From Prorocentrum cordatum (Eukaryota > Sar > Dinophyceae > Prorocentrales > Prorocentraceae), in contig CAUYUJ010005669.1 in NCBI GenBank assembly GCA_963575745.1, positions 773,628 to 837,627 on the forward strand: a DNA stretch of 64,000 nucleotides. Reading direction: 5' to 3'. The first letter of the stretch is position 1; every line of letters starts with the position of its first letter. Both the position numbers and the translations under genes were made by a program. Below the pieces are notes generated by a model that was given only the letters and a program-made list of their open reading frames with translations, was not told where the DNA came from and ran no database searches. This document shows, one piece after another, positions 1-9,599 of this stretch.

Positions 1-478
1 GCTTCCTCCGGGGGGGGTAACCGCGCGCGGTGGAACGCGCCCTTCACGTACGCGACACTGATCGAGAACTCCATGTCCGCCAGCGCCGCCTGCTGAGCCG
101 CCCCCAGGTGGCCCTGCGCGCCCCCCGACCCCTCGAACTCGAACACCTGCGGGCCCTCCGCCGTAAGTAACTGCGCTGGCGGCGGCTCGGTCAGCCACGC
201 ATTGTTCCGCCGACAAGCAAGAATCATGCGCGTCTCCCCCTTTCCCTTCTTCCACGCAAAGAAGATGCCCACCATCTCCGAGACCTGGCGCGTGGGCGAT
301 GCCAACCCGCGCCCGGCAAGGCCCCTCGCAAAATCACCGTGCCTGCGTCGGCTCCGCGCCAGCGTCGGCTCGCTGAAGGGAACCCGCGGACCGCGCTCCA
401 GCGCCTGGCGCGCGCTGTCACAATCTCGCAGCATACGCTCGCCCAGCCCCATCCACGCGCTGGGGCGCTCGTCCCTGA
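1..478 (-). pseudogene. Reverse transcriptase domain, fingers to motif A (partial)
   Basis: Reading the minus strand leftwards gives RDERPSAWMGLGERMLRDCD, then MVGIFFAWKKGKGETRMIL, ACRRNNAWLTEPP, and finally SVAYVKGAFHRARLPPPEE at the window edge. This fits the RT order: conserved FFxxKKxxxxRxI strand, RRxN segment, then motif A. In working RTs of this family, as I remember them, motif A is ADVKxAFHR; here the catalytic Asp position is Tyr (AYVKGAF), so this copy should be inactive. The frame differs from the upstream segment by one shift near position 475-485. No ATG belongs to this segment. Confidence 0.68.
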
Positions 479-969
479 AGGAGCTCCTTCAGCGCAGGCG
501 CTCCGTCCACGCTATCAGGGGGCGGCGGAAGCCCAGGTCGGTAGGGGGGGAGCGCGTTCTCTGGGGGGCCACCCAGGTACGGCGATCTCCCACGCACCAG
601 CTCTCGCAATGCCGAATGCGGCTGCTGCGCCACCATTCCCAGCATCGGCTGCGCGATGGGGCCCACCTGCCCCTCGATACTCCGTAGAACATGGCGCTGC
701 GTATCTGACAGCGGCCCTGTAGAAGACCATGCAGAGGCTTCCGCCAGCCAGTTGAGGCTCTGCACCGCCTCGTTCAAACATACATCGTGTAGCCGCCGCC
801 GCAGTGCGCGACGGTCGCCGTGGCCCGATGCCTGTCGGGTCGCCCGCGTCTCCTGCAGCAGTAGATGGAAGATATCGCGAGCCCCGCCACTGGGTAAGAA
901 CCCAGGAGGTCCTTCCGATGTGAAGCCGCTGGCAGGGCCACGTCCAATGGCCGAGCAGTCAAGCGTCAT
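470..969 (-). pseudogene. Retroelement polyprotein segment upstream of the RT
   Basis: This frame contains CLNEAVQSLNWLAEAS followed by a long helical stretch and a proline-rich linker ending in PDSVDGAPALKEL. The same order, a (V/C)NExVxxLNxL helix, a GRSxYxG segment, then a short ERML motif before the RT fingers, is what I recall of dinoflagellate RT proteins. The reading frame is lost just before the ERML motif and resumes one frame over. Function is inferred as the N-terminal or linker part of the RT polyprotein. Confidence 0.5.
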
Positions 970-1321
970 TGGCCTCCTCCCGACGCGCCCGCGTCGGGGG
1001 ATTCTTCAGCTCATTCTGGTTCCTCGGCAACTCCTCTCCGTCGCCCCTCTCGTCGCCCATCGGGCAACTGGTGGCGCCCATCGGGCCTCGCACCCGCGCA
1101 TTCAGAAGCTCGGTGCCCTCCTTGGCCTGCTTCGCCCTGAAGCTTCGAAGCTCGGGCACCACCGCGTCGCCCGTTCCTGTCTCACTTGCGAGGCAACGAG
1201 CCGTGCGCCAATTGGCAAGCGCACCCGGCACCGAATGCGCGCCTGCTACCTGAATCCGCCCCGCAAGCCGCTCTATCTGTCCCCAACCGCCCAGGTTCGA
1301 CTGATCGTAGCAGCGCGCCAA
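959..1321 (-). pseudogene. Retroelement coding segment, unknown function
   Basis: The frame is open for 120 codons with balanced composition (MARCYDQSNLGGWGQIERLA near its start) and overlaps the next segment by about ten bases in another frame, consistent with frameshift decay of one longer protein. I recognise no domain. It continues the same minus-strand coding run that ends in the RT. Confidence 0.4.
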
Positions 1322-1372
1322 TTGCAGGGTGTAGCAACGGACTTCCAGCCCACGGCTGGCTCTGTGAGAGTT

Positions 1373-1547
1373 ATGTTTAAGGGTGAAGTCACTCTGCGTT
1401 GTGTATTTGCGTCGTGTATTTGCGTAATGTATTTACGTAGTGGATTAACGTAGTGTATTTACGTAGTGTATTTACGTAGTGTTCACTTCACCTTTAAAAT
1501 TTCTGTTTCACCAGTAAAATTTTCATTCCACCATTAACCACAACCGT
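1373..1547. mobile_element. AT-rich MITE-like insertion with 13-bp subrepeats
   Basis: An AT-rich island in GC-rich DNA. Six near-perfect copies of a 13-bp unit (GTGTATTTACGTA and variants) run from about 1401 to 1480. They are bracketed by an inverted repeat: TTTAAGGGTGAAGT on the left and ACTTCACCTTTAAA on the right, followed by further TTCACC-type motifs to about 1547. It interrupts the retroelement coding run. Confidence 0.5.
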
Positions 1548-2375
1548 CGGTTCTGTCACGGCGCTCCACTCGGTGTTCGCCATGCCACTCGGACAACCAC
1601 CGAATCGGACCTCCCCGCTCCTGTACGTGGCACTGCCGAAGTACCCCGCTGAGAATGACCCCTCGATCGGGTTGTCAGCAAACGACTCGGCTGCCGTCTC
1701 GCTCGCCACGCTCCGCCCCTCCTTGCGACGCCCGGCGTGGCTGTCAGAGTCCGCCACGGGGGTCCTGATGTCACCGACGGGGATCCCACCCTGGTCGCAG
1801 CGCTCTTGGGCGTCCTCAGGCTTCTCCACCGATCCCAGGCCCAAGCGGTCCTTCACGGGGTCCTCCACGGCGGTGTCGCTGCGGGGGGTAGACGTGCCCA
1901 GAATTCGCTGCCGCCAAACTATCTGCTCGCTGGCTCCCCGCGGCACGACTCTCAGCACAACGCCGACCCCCCTACACACCTCCGAGCCAAGAACGTTCAG
2001 CCCGTTCACGCCCTGAATCAGGTTGCCGACCGCCGAGTACACCTCCTCACCGATCGAGTGGCCGCCTCCTGGCTCCATCAGCACCACGACGGAGTCATCC
2101 GGACGCGCTCCTGGTACAGCCAGTCCTCCGTCTTCGCGACGCTCCTGCAGTGAATTCAGGAAGTCTGCCCGATGGCCCGTCGAATCCACGATGTGCCTAG
2201 GCCAGTCGGCCTCCGCCACCACGCCCGCAGCCCTGATGTCGCGGCACCTCGTTGCCCACGCGACGATGCGGTTCACGGGCGTTCTCTCCGAACTTGTACA
2301 ACCGTCGTGGTCCCAAGGGCGGGTAGCCGACGTCTTGATGAGGTCTCGATCCACTCGGTCTGTATTCTCGGTCAA
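1494..2375 (-). pseudogene. Retroelement-associated open frame, unknown function
   Basis: A 293-codon open minus-strand frame. Codons are rich in G at the first position on this strand, which favours the minus over the plus reading. It includes VVVLMEPGGGHSIGEEVYSA and acidic stretches, but no domain I recognise. Its last residues run into the MITE-like island, so the natural end of the frame is lost. It overlaps the next upstream frame by a few bases, again suggesting frameshift decay. Confidence 0.35.
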
Positions 2376-2983
2376 GGCCGTCCACGCACTCCTTCCAAGG
2401 GGTCTCCATCAGGCGACAACCCCCACCCGACAGACTCCTCGACGGCAGTCCTATCACCCGCTGCCTGTCGAGCGGGCCAGGTCATCTGTCTCACGTGTTC
2501 ATCGCTGTCGCCGGAATAGCTGACTCTCGTACGCGTCACTGCGACCGCTCTGTCCAATACCCCCGCTCCTCGGCGCCGGGGCGCCACAGGGCGAACGCGA
2601 CCGCCATCCTGCGCACCCACGACGGGCACGGCGCGGCGCCGCCTGCAATCGCCATGGCACATCGCTCTGCTAATCAGCTGGCCCAGCACCCACCACCGCG
2701 CCCCGCTCCCCAGCGGCTGCTCTTCCCGCGGCCTTGGCGGCGGGCAAACCTGCAACGGCGCCGCGGGGCAGGTGGGCAGCTCGCCCTCGAAGCCCGCCGC
2801 GGGTGAGGGCACAGGCGCGGAGGGCAGCTCGCCCGCCGACCGATTGCGGTCGGCCTCCAGCTCAGAATCCCAGGCCTCGCGCGCGAGAGGCCCCTCGCAG
2901 AGGTGAGCGATTTGAAACCTGAGAATCACCCATAATGGAAGGTTCGGCGGGACATGGGCGACGACCGTGTCTGCTCGAACCAA
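2372..2983 (-). pseudogene. Retroelement-associated open frame, 5'-most segment
   Basis: A 203-codon minus-strand frame, rich in Arg, Pro and acidic residues (AREAWDSELEADRNRSAGEL). No domain recognised. It abuts the ATC microsatellite at 2996, which marks the upstream limit of the coding run. Grouped with the retroelement only by strand and contiguity. Confidence 0.3.
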
Positions 2984-2994
2984 AAAGGGGCTTG

Positions 2995-2995
<1 letters not shown>

Positions 2996-3070
<75 letters not shown>

Positions 3071-3532
3071 CCAGGATCATCACCAGGATCAGCAGCATCG
3101 TCACCATTAGCATCAGCATCAGCATCATACAATCATACGTATCAGCACCATCGTCGCCATCACCACCATCATCACCATCATCATCAGCATCAGCAACATC
3201 GTCATAACCATCATCATCAGCAGAAGCATCATCATCACCATCATCACAATCGTCATCGCCACAACCACCACCATTATCATCATAGTCGTTCCCATCATCA
3301 GCATCATCACCATAATCATCATCATCATCATCAGCATCAGCATCATGATCACCAGCATCATCATCATAACCAGTATCACCATCATCATCATTATCTGCAT
3401 CGCCATCATCATCACCATCACCAGCATCATCATTATCATCATCAGCATCCTCAACATCAACATCAACATCAGCATCAGCATCATCAGCATCATCATCATC
3501 ATCAGCATCATCATCATCATCATCTCATCATC

Positions 3533-3596
<64 letters not shown>

Positions 3597-3600
3597 GCCT
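2996..3600 (+). repeat. (ATC)n microsatellite, about 600 bp
   Basis: Almost pure ATC/ATCATC with point variants (CAG, CAC, CAA interruptions in the middle third). Long open frames here (poly-Asp, poly-Met or poly-Ile depending on frame) are artefacts of the repeat. The ends, 2996-3070 and 3500-3595, are the purest. Confidence 0.95.
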
Positions 3601-3917
3601 CCTCCACCTCCTACTCCTCCTCCTGGTCCCTCCGCCCTCCATCCTCCTTTCTCCTCTGGAGGAGAAAAGGGGGGAGGAGGGGGAGGACGAGGAGCAGGAC
3701 GAGGTAGGAATGAGGACGGTGGCGAAGGAGGGTGGGGTGGAGTAAGTGTGGGGGGAAGGCGGCATCGGAGAGGGGATGACAGACAAGGGACGGGAGGTTG
3801 AGGATGCGTAACAGGGGGAGGACACTGATAACGACAATGACGACGGTGATGATGCCGATGCAGCTGACGAGAACAAAGAGGACACCGAGGAAGGTGAAGG
3901 CAGAGAACAGAGTGATG

Positions 3918-4707
3918 AATCCCATCAGCCCTGTAGGGCGTGAGTGGTTTAGGAAGCTTCCTCACCCAACCCCCTTATTCCTCTTCAGCGGGGGGTTCAC
4001 TCCTCCCCCTTACCCCCTCCCCCTGGACACGGGGGGGGTCGCGGGTAGTTAGAGCGCCCAAATCGGCCTCGGCGAGAAGGTAACAGCCATTGATGTTACG
4101 AACGTTTTGGTCACATGTTGACGTCCCTAAGCGGGGGGGGGGCGCTAATTTACTACGGCCCCTCCTTTCATCGGCCTCCTCCAAGATGGCCCCCAACTGG
4201 CCCCCGAGGCTCCCAAAGGTACCCCAACACGGCCCCAAGAAGTGCCCAGGAGGCCCCAAGAGGCCCCGAGGCCGGCAAGATGCCCCCAAGAGGCTCCCAC
4301 GAGACCCCCAAGAGGCCCCAAGATGCTCCACAAAAGCACCCAAGACGCCCCACGAGGACGACAAGAAACTCTCGAACGACATCCAAAGAGACTCCGAGGA
4401 GGCATCCAAGAGGCATTTGGTCTTTCTGCTCGCCCTCCTCCCCTTCCTCCTCCTCCTCCTCCTCTTCAAAATCCGCCTAGTCCTCCTCCTTCCTCATCCC
4501 TCCTCCCTCCTCCCCCTCCCCCTCCCCCTCCCCCTCCTCCTCCTCCTCCTGCTCCTCGTCCGAATCCTCCTCCCTCCTCGTCCTCTTGGGATATGACGTC
4601 TTACCCAACCCTTTATTCCACCGCATGCTCCTCCACATCCATGATCTGGGCACCTCGCCTGGGCATCGTTTCTTGATGGGCTGGGGGGTTACGCAAAGCG
4701 TCTAGAA
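3918..4707 (+). mobile_element. Element B, copy 1 (terminal-inverted-repeat element)
   Basis: The left end is AATCCCATCAGCCC followed by TGTAGGGCGTGAGTGGT; the right end is GATGGGCTGGGGGGTTACGC then AAAGCGTCTAGAA. The two ends are imperfect inverted repeats of about 13 bp. Inside lie a CCCCTCCCCCTGGACACGGGGG hairpin-like stretch, a run of CCCAAGAGGC-type 12-mers (about 4180-4420) and CTC-rich trinucleotide DNA (4430-4590). The same order recurs in other copies. It encodes nothing convincing. Confidence 0.65.
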
Positions 4708-4709
4708 TA

Positions 4710-5110
4710 AGCACACTAATAGTCCAACATTCTCGCACCCGTTGCCATGGACACCCACGATGAATCACGCCTGGGCCATGGGCATCTCGGACTCGCTGTA
4801 AGCACCCCGTGGCGGCTTCGGCCTGGCCGAAGCCTCTTGCCCGCCAGGAGAGAGCGCAGAAAGGAGAAGGGAGGGAGGGAGGGACGATGGTTGTGGACTC
4901 TTCAAGACGGCGCTCACACAGCACGCTCACGTTGCTTCCCCAGTTAGCACGCGTAGCGATGCAATGCAGATGCGCAGCACCACGCCCCGTGTCTTCCACA
5001 CAGGACCTGGATTAAAAGAAACTCTCGTGGGGAAGCGGCAAACAAAAAATGAAACCGCGAGGGAGGCTGGCGGGGGCCGTGGCGCTGGTAATGACGGGTC
5101 CCCCGCCGCC
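4710..5110. other. Spacer 3' of the BTB gene, no firm gene
   Basis: A 128-codon minus-strand frame crosses 4613-4999 but overlaps the end of element B and has no recognisable domain. I do not call it as a gene. Confidence 0.4.
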
Positions 5111-5115
5111 GCAGC

Positions 5116-6534
5116 TCATGCCCTGCGCACCTTCTTGCCCGGTGGCTGCCCGCCCGATGCGCCCGCCACCCTCCTCAAGATCTCCTGCATGATCCGCGGG
5201 TTCGTTTCGGCGCAGTCGCCGCTGGAGAACTCCACAAGCGCCTTCTTGCTGCTCGCGAGCTGGTCGAGGATGCGGTCTCTGAGCTCGGGGAGCCCGAACT
5301 CCTCGCAGGCAGCGAGGCGCTCCGCGGCGTTCCCGCTGGTGACGCCGCGGCCCAGGCTGACAGCTGCCCGGCGCTTGAGACCTGGCAAGCCGAATCGGCA
5401 CGCGAGCCCCAGCACCTCCACGTTCACATCGTGCGACGAGGGAGTGTAGCCGGCGTCGTCCAAAGTCTCGTAGAGGTACTCCAGCATCAGCTGGCCTGCC
5501 TCTGGGTGCGAGACCTCCAGGCGCACTTCTGGGCCTTGTTCCAGCAGCGCCCGCAGCGCCTTGCTCTGCCCCGCGAGCACGGCCCTGTGCGCCCGGAACG
5601 TCCGTGCACCGCACACGAGGCTCACGTCGCACAGCTCCTGGGCGTGCCACAGCGCCTGGAGCGCCGCCGCCAAGCGACCTGGCTCACCCGCCTGCCCGCC
5701 CGCGGAATAGCTGGTGCGAATCCTCGTCGGCTTCCTGGACGGCGTGGGCGCTGTCTGCTCCGCGACCGCCTTAGACGACGCGGGCCTCTTGCCCTTCTCT
5801 GGTGCCATGGGCAGCACCAGCGGCGGCATCCCGCCGGCCTCTTCCCGTACCCCTGCTGCCGCCTCCGTGGCGGCCGCCTCCCATCCAGTGGACCTCCTGG
5901 CGGCCGTCTCGTCGTCGGTGGCCTCTATGAGGAGGGCGTCCCCGTCGGCCGTCTCTGCGCCGCCCGCCTCCGAGGCAGCGGCCAGCGCGGCGGGCTCCAC
6001 GGCCGCCGTCGCCTCCACGGCAGCCGCTGCGCTGCCCGCCTCGGAGGCCTCGTCCTCCGCGGCGGCCGCCTCCGCCCCCACCTCCGCCTCCGCCGCCGCC
6101 GTCGCCGCCGCCTCCACCTCCATGCCTGCTGCAGCAGCGCCGCAAGCCCCGATGAGCTCCTCCGCGAGCAACGCGGCGTCGGCGTCCTCCCCGACGTGCT
6201 CGGCCGACGCGCCGGGCGCGCTGCTCGCTGCCTGCTTTGGACGCCCGAGGTGGGTACGGAACAAATCGGCATGATGCCCAGCAACAGATGTTGTCCCAAA
6301 CCGACAGCGGCTGCTGTTGGGCAGGCTGGCTTCTGTCTCAAGCGGACAGCGTCCGCGGCGACACTGGCAGTGAGTCCTGTTCAAAATTCGGCTACACGCA
6401 AGAAAGACCCTAGCCAAGAGAGTGACCTTTGGTGCGCGGCCCAAGCAGGGGCCCTTTTGGACGCCACCAGGCGCACATGCCGCTACTATCGCATCGCACT
6501 CAGAGATCGGTGTGCCCCCAAGGGCCCGCACCAA
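5116..6534 (-). CDS. BTB/POZ domain protein
   Basis: An intact 472-codon frame. Residues about 110-270 are Ala/Glu-rich low complexity. Residues about 283-440 form a BTB/POZ domain: a LxxxxxxxxLCDVSLVCGARTFRAHRAVLA core (VxFxVxxxxFxxHKxVLA pattern), LRALLEQ, a VSHPEAGQLMLEYLYE helix (the usual FxxxLxFxYt position) and repeated CRFGLPGLKRRA and CEEFGLPELRDRIL helices. The C-terminus ends in a basic GKKVRRA. BTB domains dimerise and often serve as adaptors for Cullin-3 ubiquitin ligases; no Kelch or MATH partner domain is visible. The first ATG is at 6534, but the first about 100 residues look less coding, and an intron acceptor or a later start is possible. Probably nuclear or cytosolic, since no signal peptide is seen. 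Confidence 0.82.
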   Translation of the reverse strand: MVRALGGTPISECDAIVAACAPGGVQKGPCLGRAPKVTLLARVFLACSRILNRTHCQCRRGRCPLETEASLPNSSRCRFGTTSVAGHHADLFRTHLGRPKQAASSAPGASAEHVGEDADAALLAEELIGACGAAAAGMEVEAAATAAAEAEVGAEAAAAEDEASEAGSAAAAVEATAAVEPAALAAASEAGGAETADGDALLIEATDDETAARRSTGWEAAATEAAAGVREEAGGMPPLVLPMAPEKGKRPASSKAVAEQTAPTPSRKPTRIRTSYSAGGQAGEPGRLAAALQALWHAQELCDVSLVCGARTFRAHRAVLAGQSKALRALLEQGPEVRLEVSHPEAGQLMLEYLYETLDDAGYTPSSHDVNVEVLGLACRFGLPGLKRRAAVSLGRGVTSGNAAERLAACEEFGLPELRDRILDQLASSKKALVEFSSGDCAETNPRIMQEILRRVAGASGGQPPGKKVRRA

Positions 6535-6924
6535 ACGCTACCCTGGCGAAAGTTCACTCTTACGTCAGCCGAAACATGAACAAGAAATGCTGTCGGTTGG
6601 AGGTGGCCGGGGGGTTCGAATTGGTTGGGACCCCAGAAACTCGGCCACGAGGGCAGTGAAGCCAAATCCGCTCAAAAATCTGTCCCCAGATCCCTCCTGA
6701 GTCCTCCTGGTGCAATTCTTTAACGCTGGATCAATGTTTCACCGTCCTGGGGCGCGAAAGCGGCGCCCGGAGGCAGAGCAAAGAACACAGAGCCTCGAAC
6801 CTGTCCGCGCCCCCCCCCTGCTGGCCAGACCCCGTGCTGGGCCACCTCAGACTCCCCAGACGGCTCCAAGCTGCCGGCCTCCTTCGAGATCCGACCTTGC
6901 GAAACAATTACAACATCGTAAAAA

Positions 6925-7055
6925 TCACGCCCCGATCCCTGGACCCCATCTTCCTGCGTCACATTTCGAGCCAGATCTACCTGTGAGGGTCCCAGGGCCC
7001 GACAAACAGGCGAAAACGCCCAGCTCGAAAAACCAAAACGCCAAGATCTCGAGGT
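6925..7055. repeat. Direct repeat, left copy
   Basis: About 130 bp that recur at 7387-7522. Both share a GACCCC...CATCTT(C/T)CTGCGTCAC stretch, then CTGTGAGGGTCCCAGGGCCC and GCGAAAACGCCCAGCTCGAA. The spacing is about 460 bp. Confidence 0.7.
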
Positions 7056-7386
7056 CTGTGCCCACTCTCTCCGCACACCCTCCTCGGTCCCGACCTGCGG
7101 GGCCAGCTCGGCCGAGGCCCGAGGCGGGACGCCCAGGCGTGCGCCCGCCTCGGCGCTCCTGGCCGCCGCGCTCGGCGGGGCGCCCGTTCCCCCCGGGGCC
7201 GCCTCCGCGCTCGGCGCGGCGACGCCCAGCGCCGCGCCCGCTGGCGCGCCCGGCGTGGCGCCCGCCGCCGCCGCGGCGCGCTCGGCGGAGGCCGGCGGCG
7301 TGGCGGCGGGGTGTGCGCCGGCCTCGGGCGTCCGACGACGTGACCCCGGAGATCTGGTATTGCAGAAGAAAGAAGATCGGAAGAAC

Positions 7387-7522
7387 AACTCACGACGGGA
7401 CCCCGGGACCGCATCTTTCTGCGTCACTTCTTGTTCGACCTGGACCGATCTGTGAGGGTCCCAGGGCCCGAAGTTGAGCGAAAACGCCCAGCTCGAAAAA
7501 AATGAACCGCCAGGATCTCAGG
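7387..7522. repeat. Direct repeat, right copy
   Basis: Second copy of the 6925-7055 repeat in the same orientation. The segment between the two is GC-rich and Ala/Arg-coding in several frames. A local duplication or the ends of an inserted unit are both possible. Confidence 0.7.
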
Positions 7523-7644
7523 GAGCGACGATCAAAAATGGGTCTTGCGCGGGATGACAAAGCGACCTTTCGCCGCGGCTTACGCGGGCCGCCCTCGCGC
7601 AGACGACTCCGTCTTTCGGCGTCGCTCACATGCGTGGAACAAAT

Positions 7645-7780
7645 TATCGTGTTGGGAGGAACGGGTTGGGAGGATGAAGGATATGAACAATAGCATTCGG
7701 ATGCAATGCGCGATACCTTCGACCACCTGCGGGTGATGGCATCCGCATGTCTCCCAACCCCACCCTCCCAACCCGATAAC
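7645..7780. mobile_element. Small inverted-repeat element (MITE-like)
   Basis: The left end has GTTGGGAGGAACGGGTTGGG (7651-7670) and the right end the inverse, CTCCCAACCC twice (about 7750-7777), giving imperfect inverted repeats of about 25 bp around an AT-richer core. It lies inside the minus-strand exon region and may be an intron. Confidence 0.45.
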
Positions 7781-7849
7781 AGTCTTCCTGAACATGTTTT
7801 TGTCCATCCAGGCGACGTTTCCGGTGTTCTTCGGCCTCCGGGGCCCGTG

Positions 7850-8010
7850 ACATCGGGCACTGGGGGCCACCAAACAATCTGGACCTGGGGCGCAGAGCTG
7901 CCTGACTCGACGAGCTCGCGCATCAATTGGTAAGCTTGTTGTTTGCAGCTGCCACTGAGGTCTCGATAGGCCCCAGCGCCGCCAGGCCGCAAGTCCGCCA
8001 AGAGAACCTG
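7850..8010 (-). CDS. Exon, unidentified protein
   Basis: The minus strand reads LLADLRPGGAGAYRDLSG, then CKQQAYQLMRELVESG and APQVQIVWWPPVPDV, with good codon composition. It lies downstream of the exon at 8160-8318 on the same strand and probably belongs to the same gene. No domain recognised; splice sites not resolved. Confidence 0.4.
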
Positions 8011-8159
8011 CGGCTCGACCTCTGCGGCGATGGCTTCCGATGTGCCCCTAAGCAAACCTAGAGGCCTGGGTCTGGACCGACCGAGGCATATCACACCTAG
8101 GGGGAAGGGGCCGGGGCTTCTGGGGCCGCGGATGGGCAATACTCAGATCGGGGGGAGTC

Positions 8160-8318
8160 GGCGTCGCGGCGGGGTGCGCACCAGCCTCGCCCTCCTCCTG
8201 CAGCAGGTTCTCGTAGCGCACCCGTTTCACGCTGCCGTCCCAGTCGAGCCGCACCTCGTAGCGGCCCGTCTGGGCGTGGAACTGCACCACCCTCGCCCGC
8301 TGCATGTTTCGGGCCGGA
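8160..8318 (-). CDS. Exon with SH3-like/Tudor-like barrel motif
   Basis: The minus strand reads RARVVQFHAQTGRYEVRLDW, then DGSVKRVRYENLLQEE. This is the common G/AxVVxFxxxTGRYEVxLxDGxxxxVRxENL pattern of small beta-barrel modules in algal and dinoflagellate proteins. The tail EAGAHPAATP recurs near 7300 in the same gene region, suggesting exon duplication. Start and partner exons unresolved. Confidence 0.55.
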
Positions 8319-8798
8319 CGATAGGGGGGGGATAGCAAAAGGGGGATTCGCGAATCAGCTCAGGCAACCGATTTTCCCGGCGCCTCCCAGCGCGGATGGC
8401 GGCCATGTGGCGAGGAAAGGGTCCCTCGGCGGGGCCGAAGCCAACTGCATGCGGCAGATTTCGCACAGACACCCTCTTCATCCTCCGATGTGTTTTTTTC
8501 AATCCGCGGCCGCATGGAGGTGCCGACCCCTGCCCTGGAGGCAGTTTCGCGCCCCCTAGACATGTTTTTCATGGCCCTGCCCGATCCCAGAGCCTTTCCT
8601 CTGAGAATCGGGGTAAGATGCCAAAGGAATTAAGGTCTCATGTTGACTCTGCTCAGAAGTAGAGGATACGGGATGAGACATCGATGAAACTATCAGTTAT
8701 CCGTTAAGCAACTGCACTCAAGTATGGGAAGTGAGGAGGCCGGCCAGGGACGGACGACGACACGGGCCGTCCACGCGCCGCCCGGCGCGCTCCTTTTC

Positions 8799-9597
8799 TC
8801 ACTCGAGCAGTAGATACACAGCTGCGGTATACAGTGATACCAATGTCAAGGTATGGCAAGGCAGAGGCAAGTGCATGATGAGGCGGAGAGGAGCACATTT
8901 ACTCCCCCCGCGGCGGGTTTCGTAGAGCCCAACCAGCCACAGCCCACCCGGCCTGTACATATTGACAGCCACGGGAGCGAAACCCAAAAGCATTTTACCG
9001 CTCAACGGTGGTTGCCAGGGGGCTGAGGGCCGGAGAAAACCCGACGAATCCCACCAATAGTTAAATAGAACCTCTCTGCCGAAACTACTATGTCGTTCGG
9101 TCGGGGCCGTAGCGACTTTGTCGCACGGCCTTTGCATGCCCTCACTTGTTTCATCAGAAGTGCGAAGACGATGAACCTCTCGTACGGTCATCTGCCCAAT
9201 AAGGCGAAGTTGACCTGCCTCCCTTACCACGGCCAGCATAGGGGGCTGTCCTGTTGTACTTGTCCTTGTCCTTGTTCTTCGTGTATCCCTTGCTTTTCTC
9301 TCTCCGAAAGTAGTAGTCGTAGTCATCAGGAAGCACAAAGTGCCACGTCCGATTCTCGTAGTCCTCGCGGGACATCCAGCGAATTGCGGTATAGTGGACC
9401 CAGTATCCCTGCAACTCGTCGCCCGTGTAGCACGGGCAGTTGACCTCGGGGCTGTAGCCGCCAGCAGCGCGCCCAGCAGCCATGGCCCAGCCGCGCGCGC
9501 GCGCGGGCCTCGACCAATCCCACGTGTCCCTGTCAGAAGAATACCGCCGCGCCGGTTTGACCGCCGGCGGAGTAAGGAGACTCGGTAACGCCATCAT
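8799..9597 (-). pseudogene. Decayed element segment, C-terminal part, unknown
   Basis: Two overlapping frames (8799-9338 and 9154-9597). The second reads CYTGDELQGYWVHYTAIRW, MSREDYENRTWHFVLPDDYD, then Lys/Asp-rich and Gly/Arg/Ser-rich tails. Composition is protein-like but I recognise no domain. It follows the 9.6-10.7 kb segment on the same strand. Confidence 0.4.
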
Positions 9598-9599
9598 TG

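Larger units (their letters stand above)
1..2983 (-). mobile_element. Decayed dinoflagellate-type retroelement with reverse transcriptase
   Basis: Minus-strand coding potential is nearly continuous but breaks into at least five reading frames, with no clear intron boundaries at the breaks. The last segment (about 480 down to 1) reads as the fingers and motif A of a reverse transcriptase; the region just upstream matches the pattern I know from the RT proteins expanded in dinoflagellates. The element is cut by the left window edge, so the catalytic YxDD motif and everything 3' of motif A are not visible. Frame breaks plus a changed catalytic residue indicate a dead copy. The identity of the 5' half (1494-2983) as part of the same element is inferred from contiguity and strand. 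Confidence 0.6.

Noticed and set aside
1573-2153. Plus-strand ORFs of 138-147 codons
   Set aside because: They are antisense to a longer minus-strand frame with better first-codon-position G bias, and are Ser/Pro-rich as antisense frames tend to be.
2996-3600. Long poly-Asp, poly-Met and poly-Ile frames
   Set aside because: They are translations of the ATC microsatellite in its frames; no flanking coding sequence continues them.
4090-4676. Plus-strand ORFs in element B copy 1
   Set aside because: Built from the CCCAAGAGG 12-mer and CTC tracts; the peptide is not conserved between copies.
5431-6579. Plus-strand 382-codon ORF opposite the BTB gene
   Set aside because: Arg/Leu/His-rich antisense shadow; the minus-strand frame has a recognisable BTB domain.
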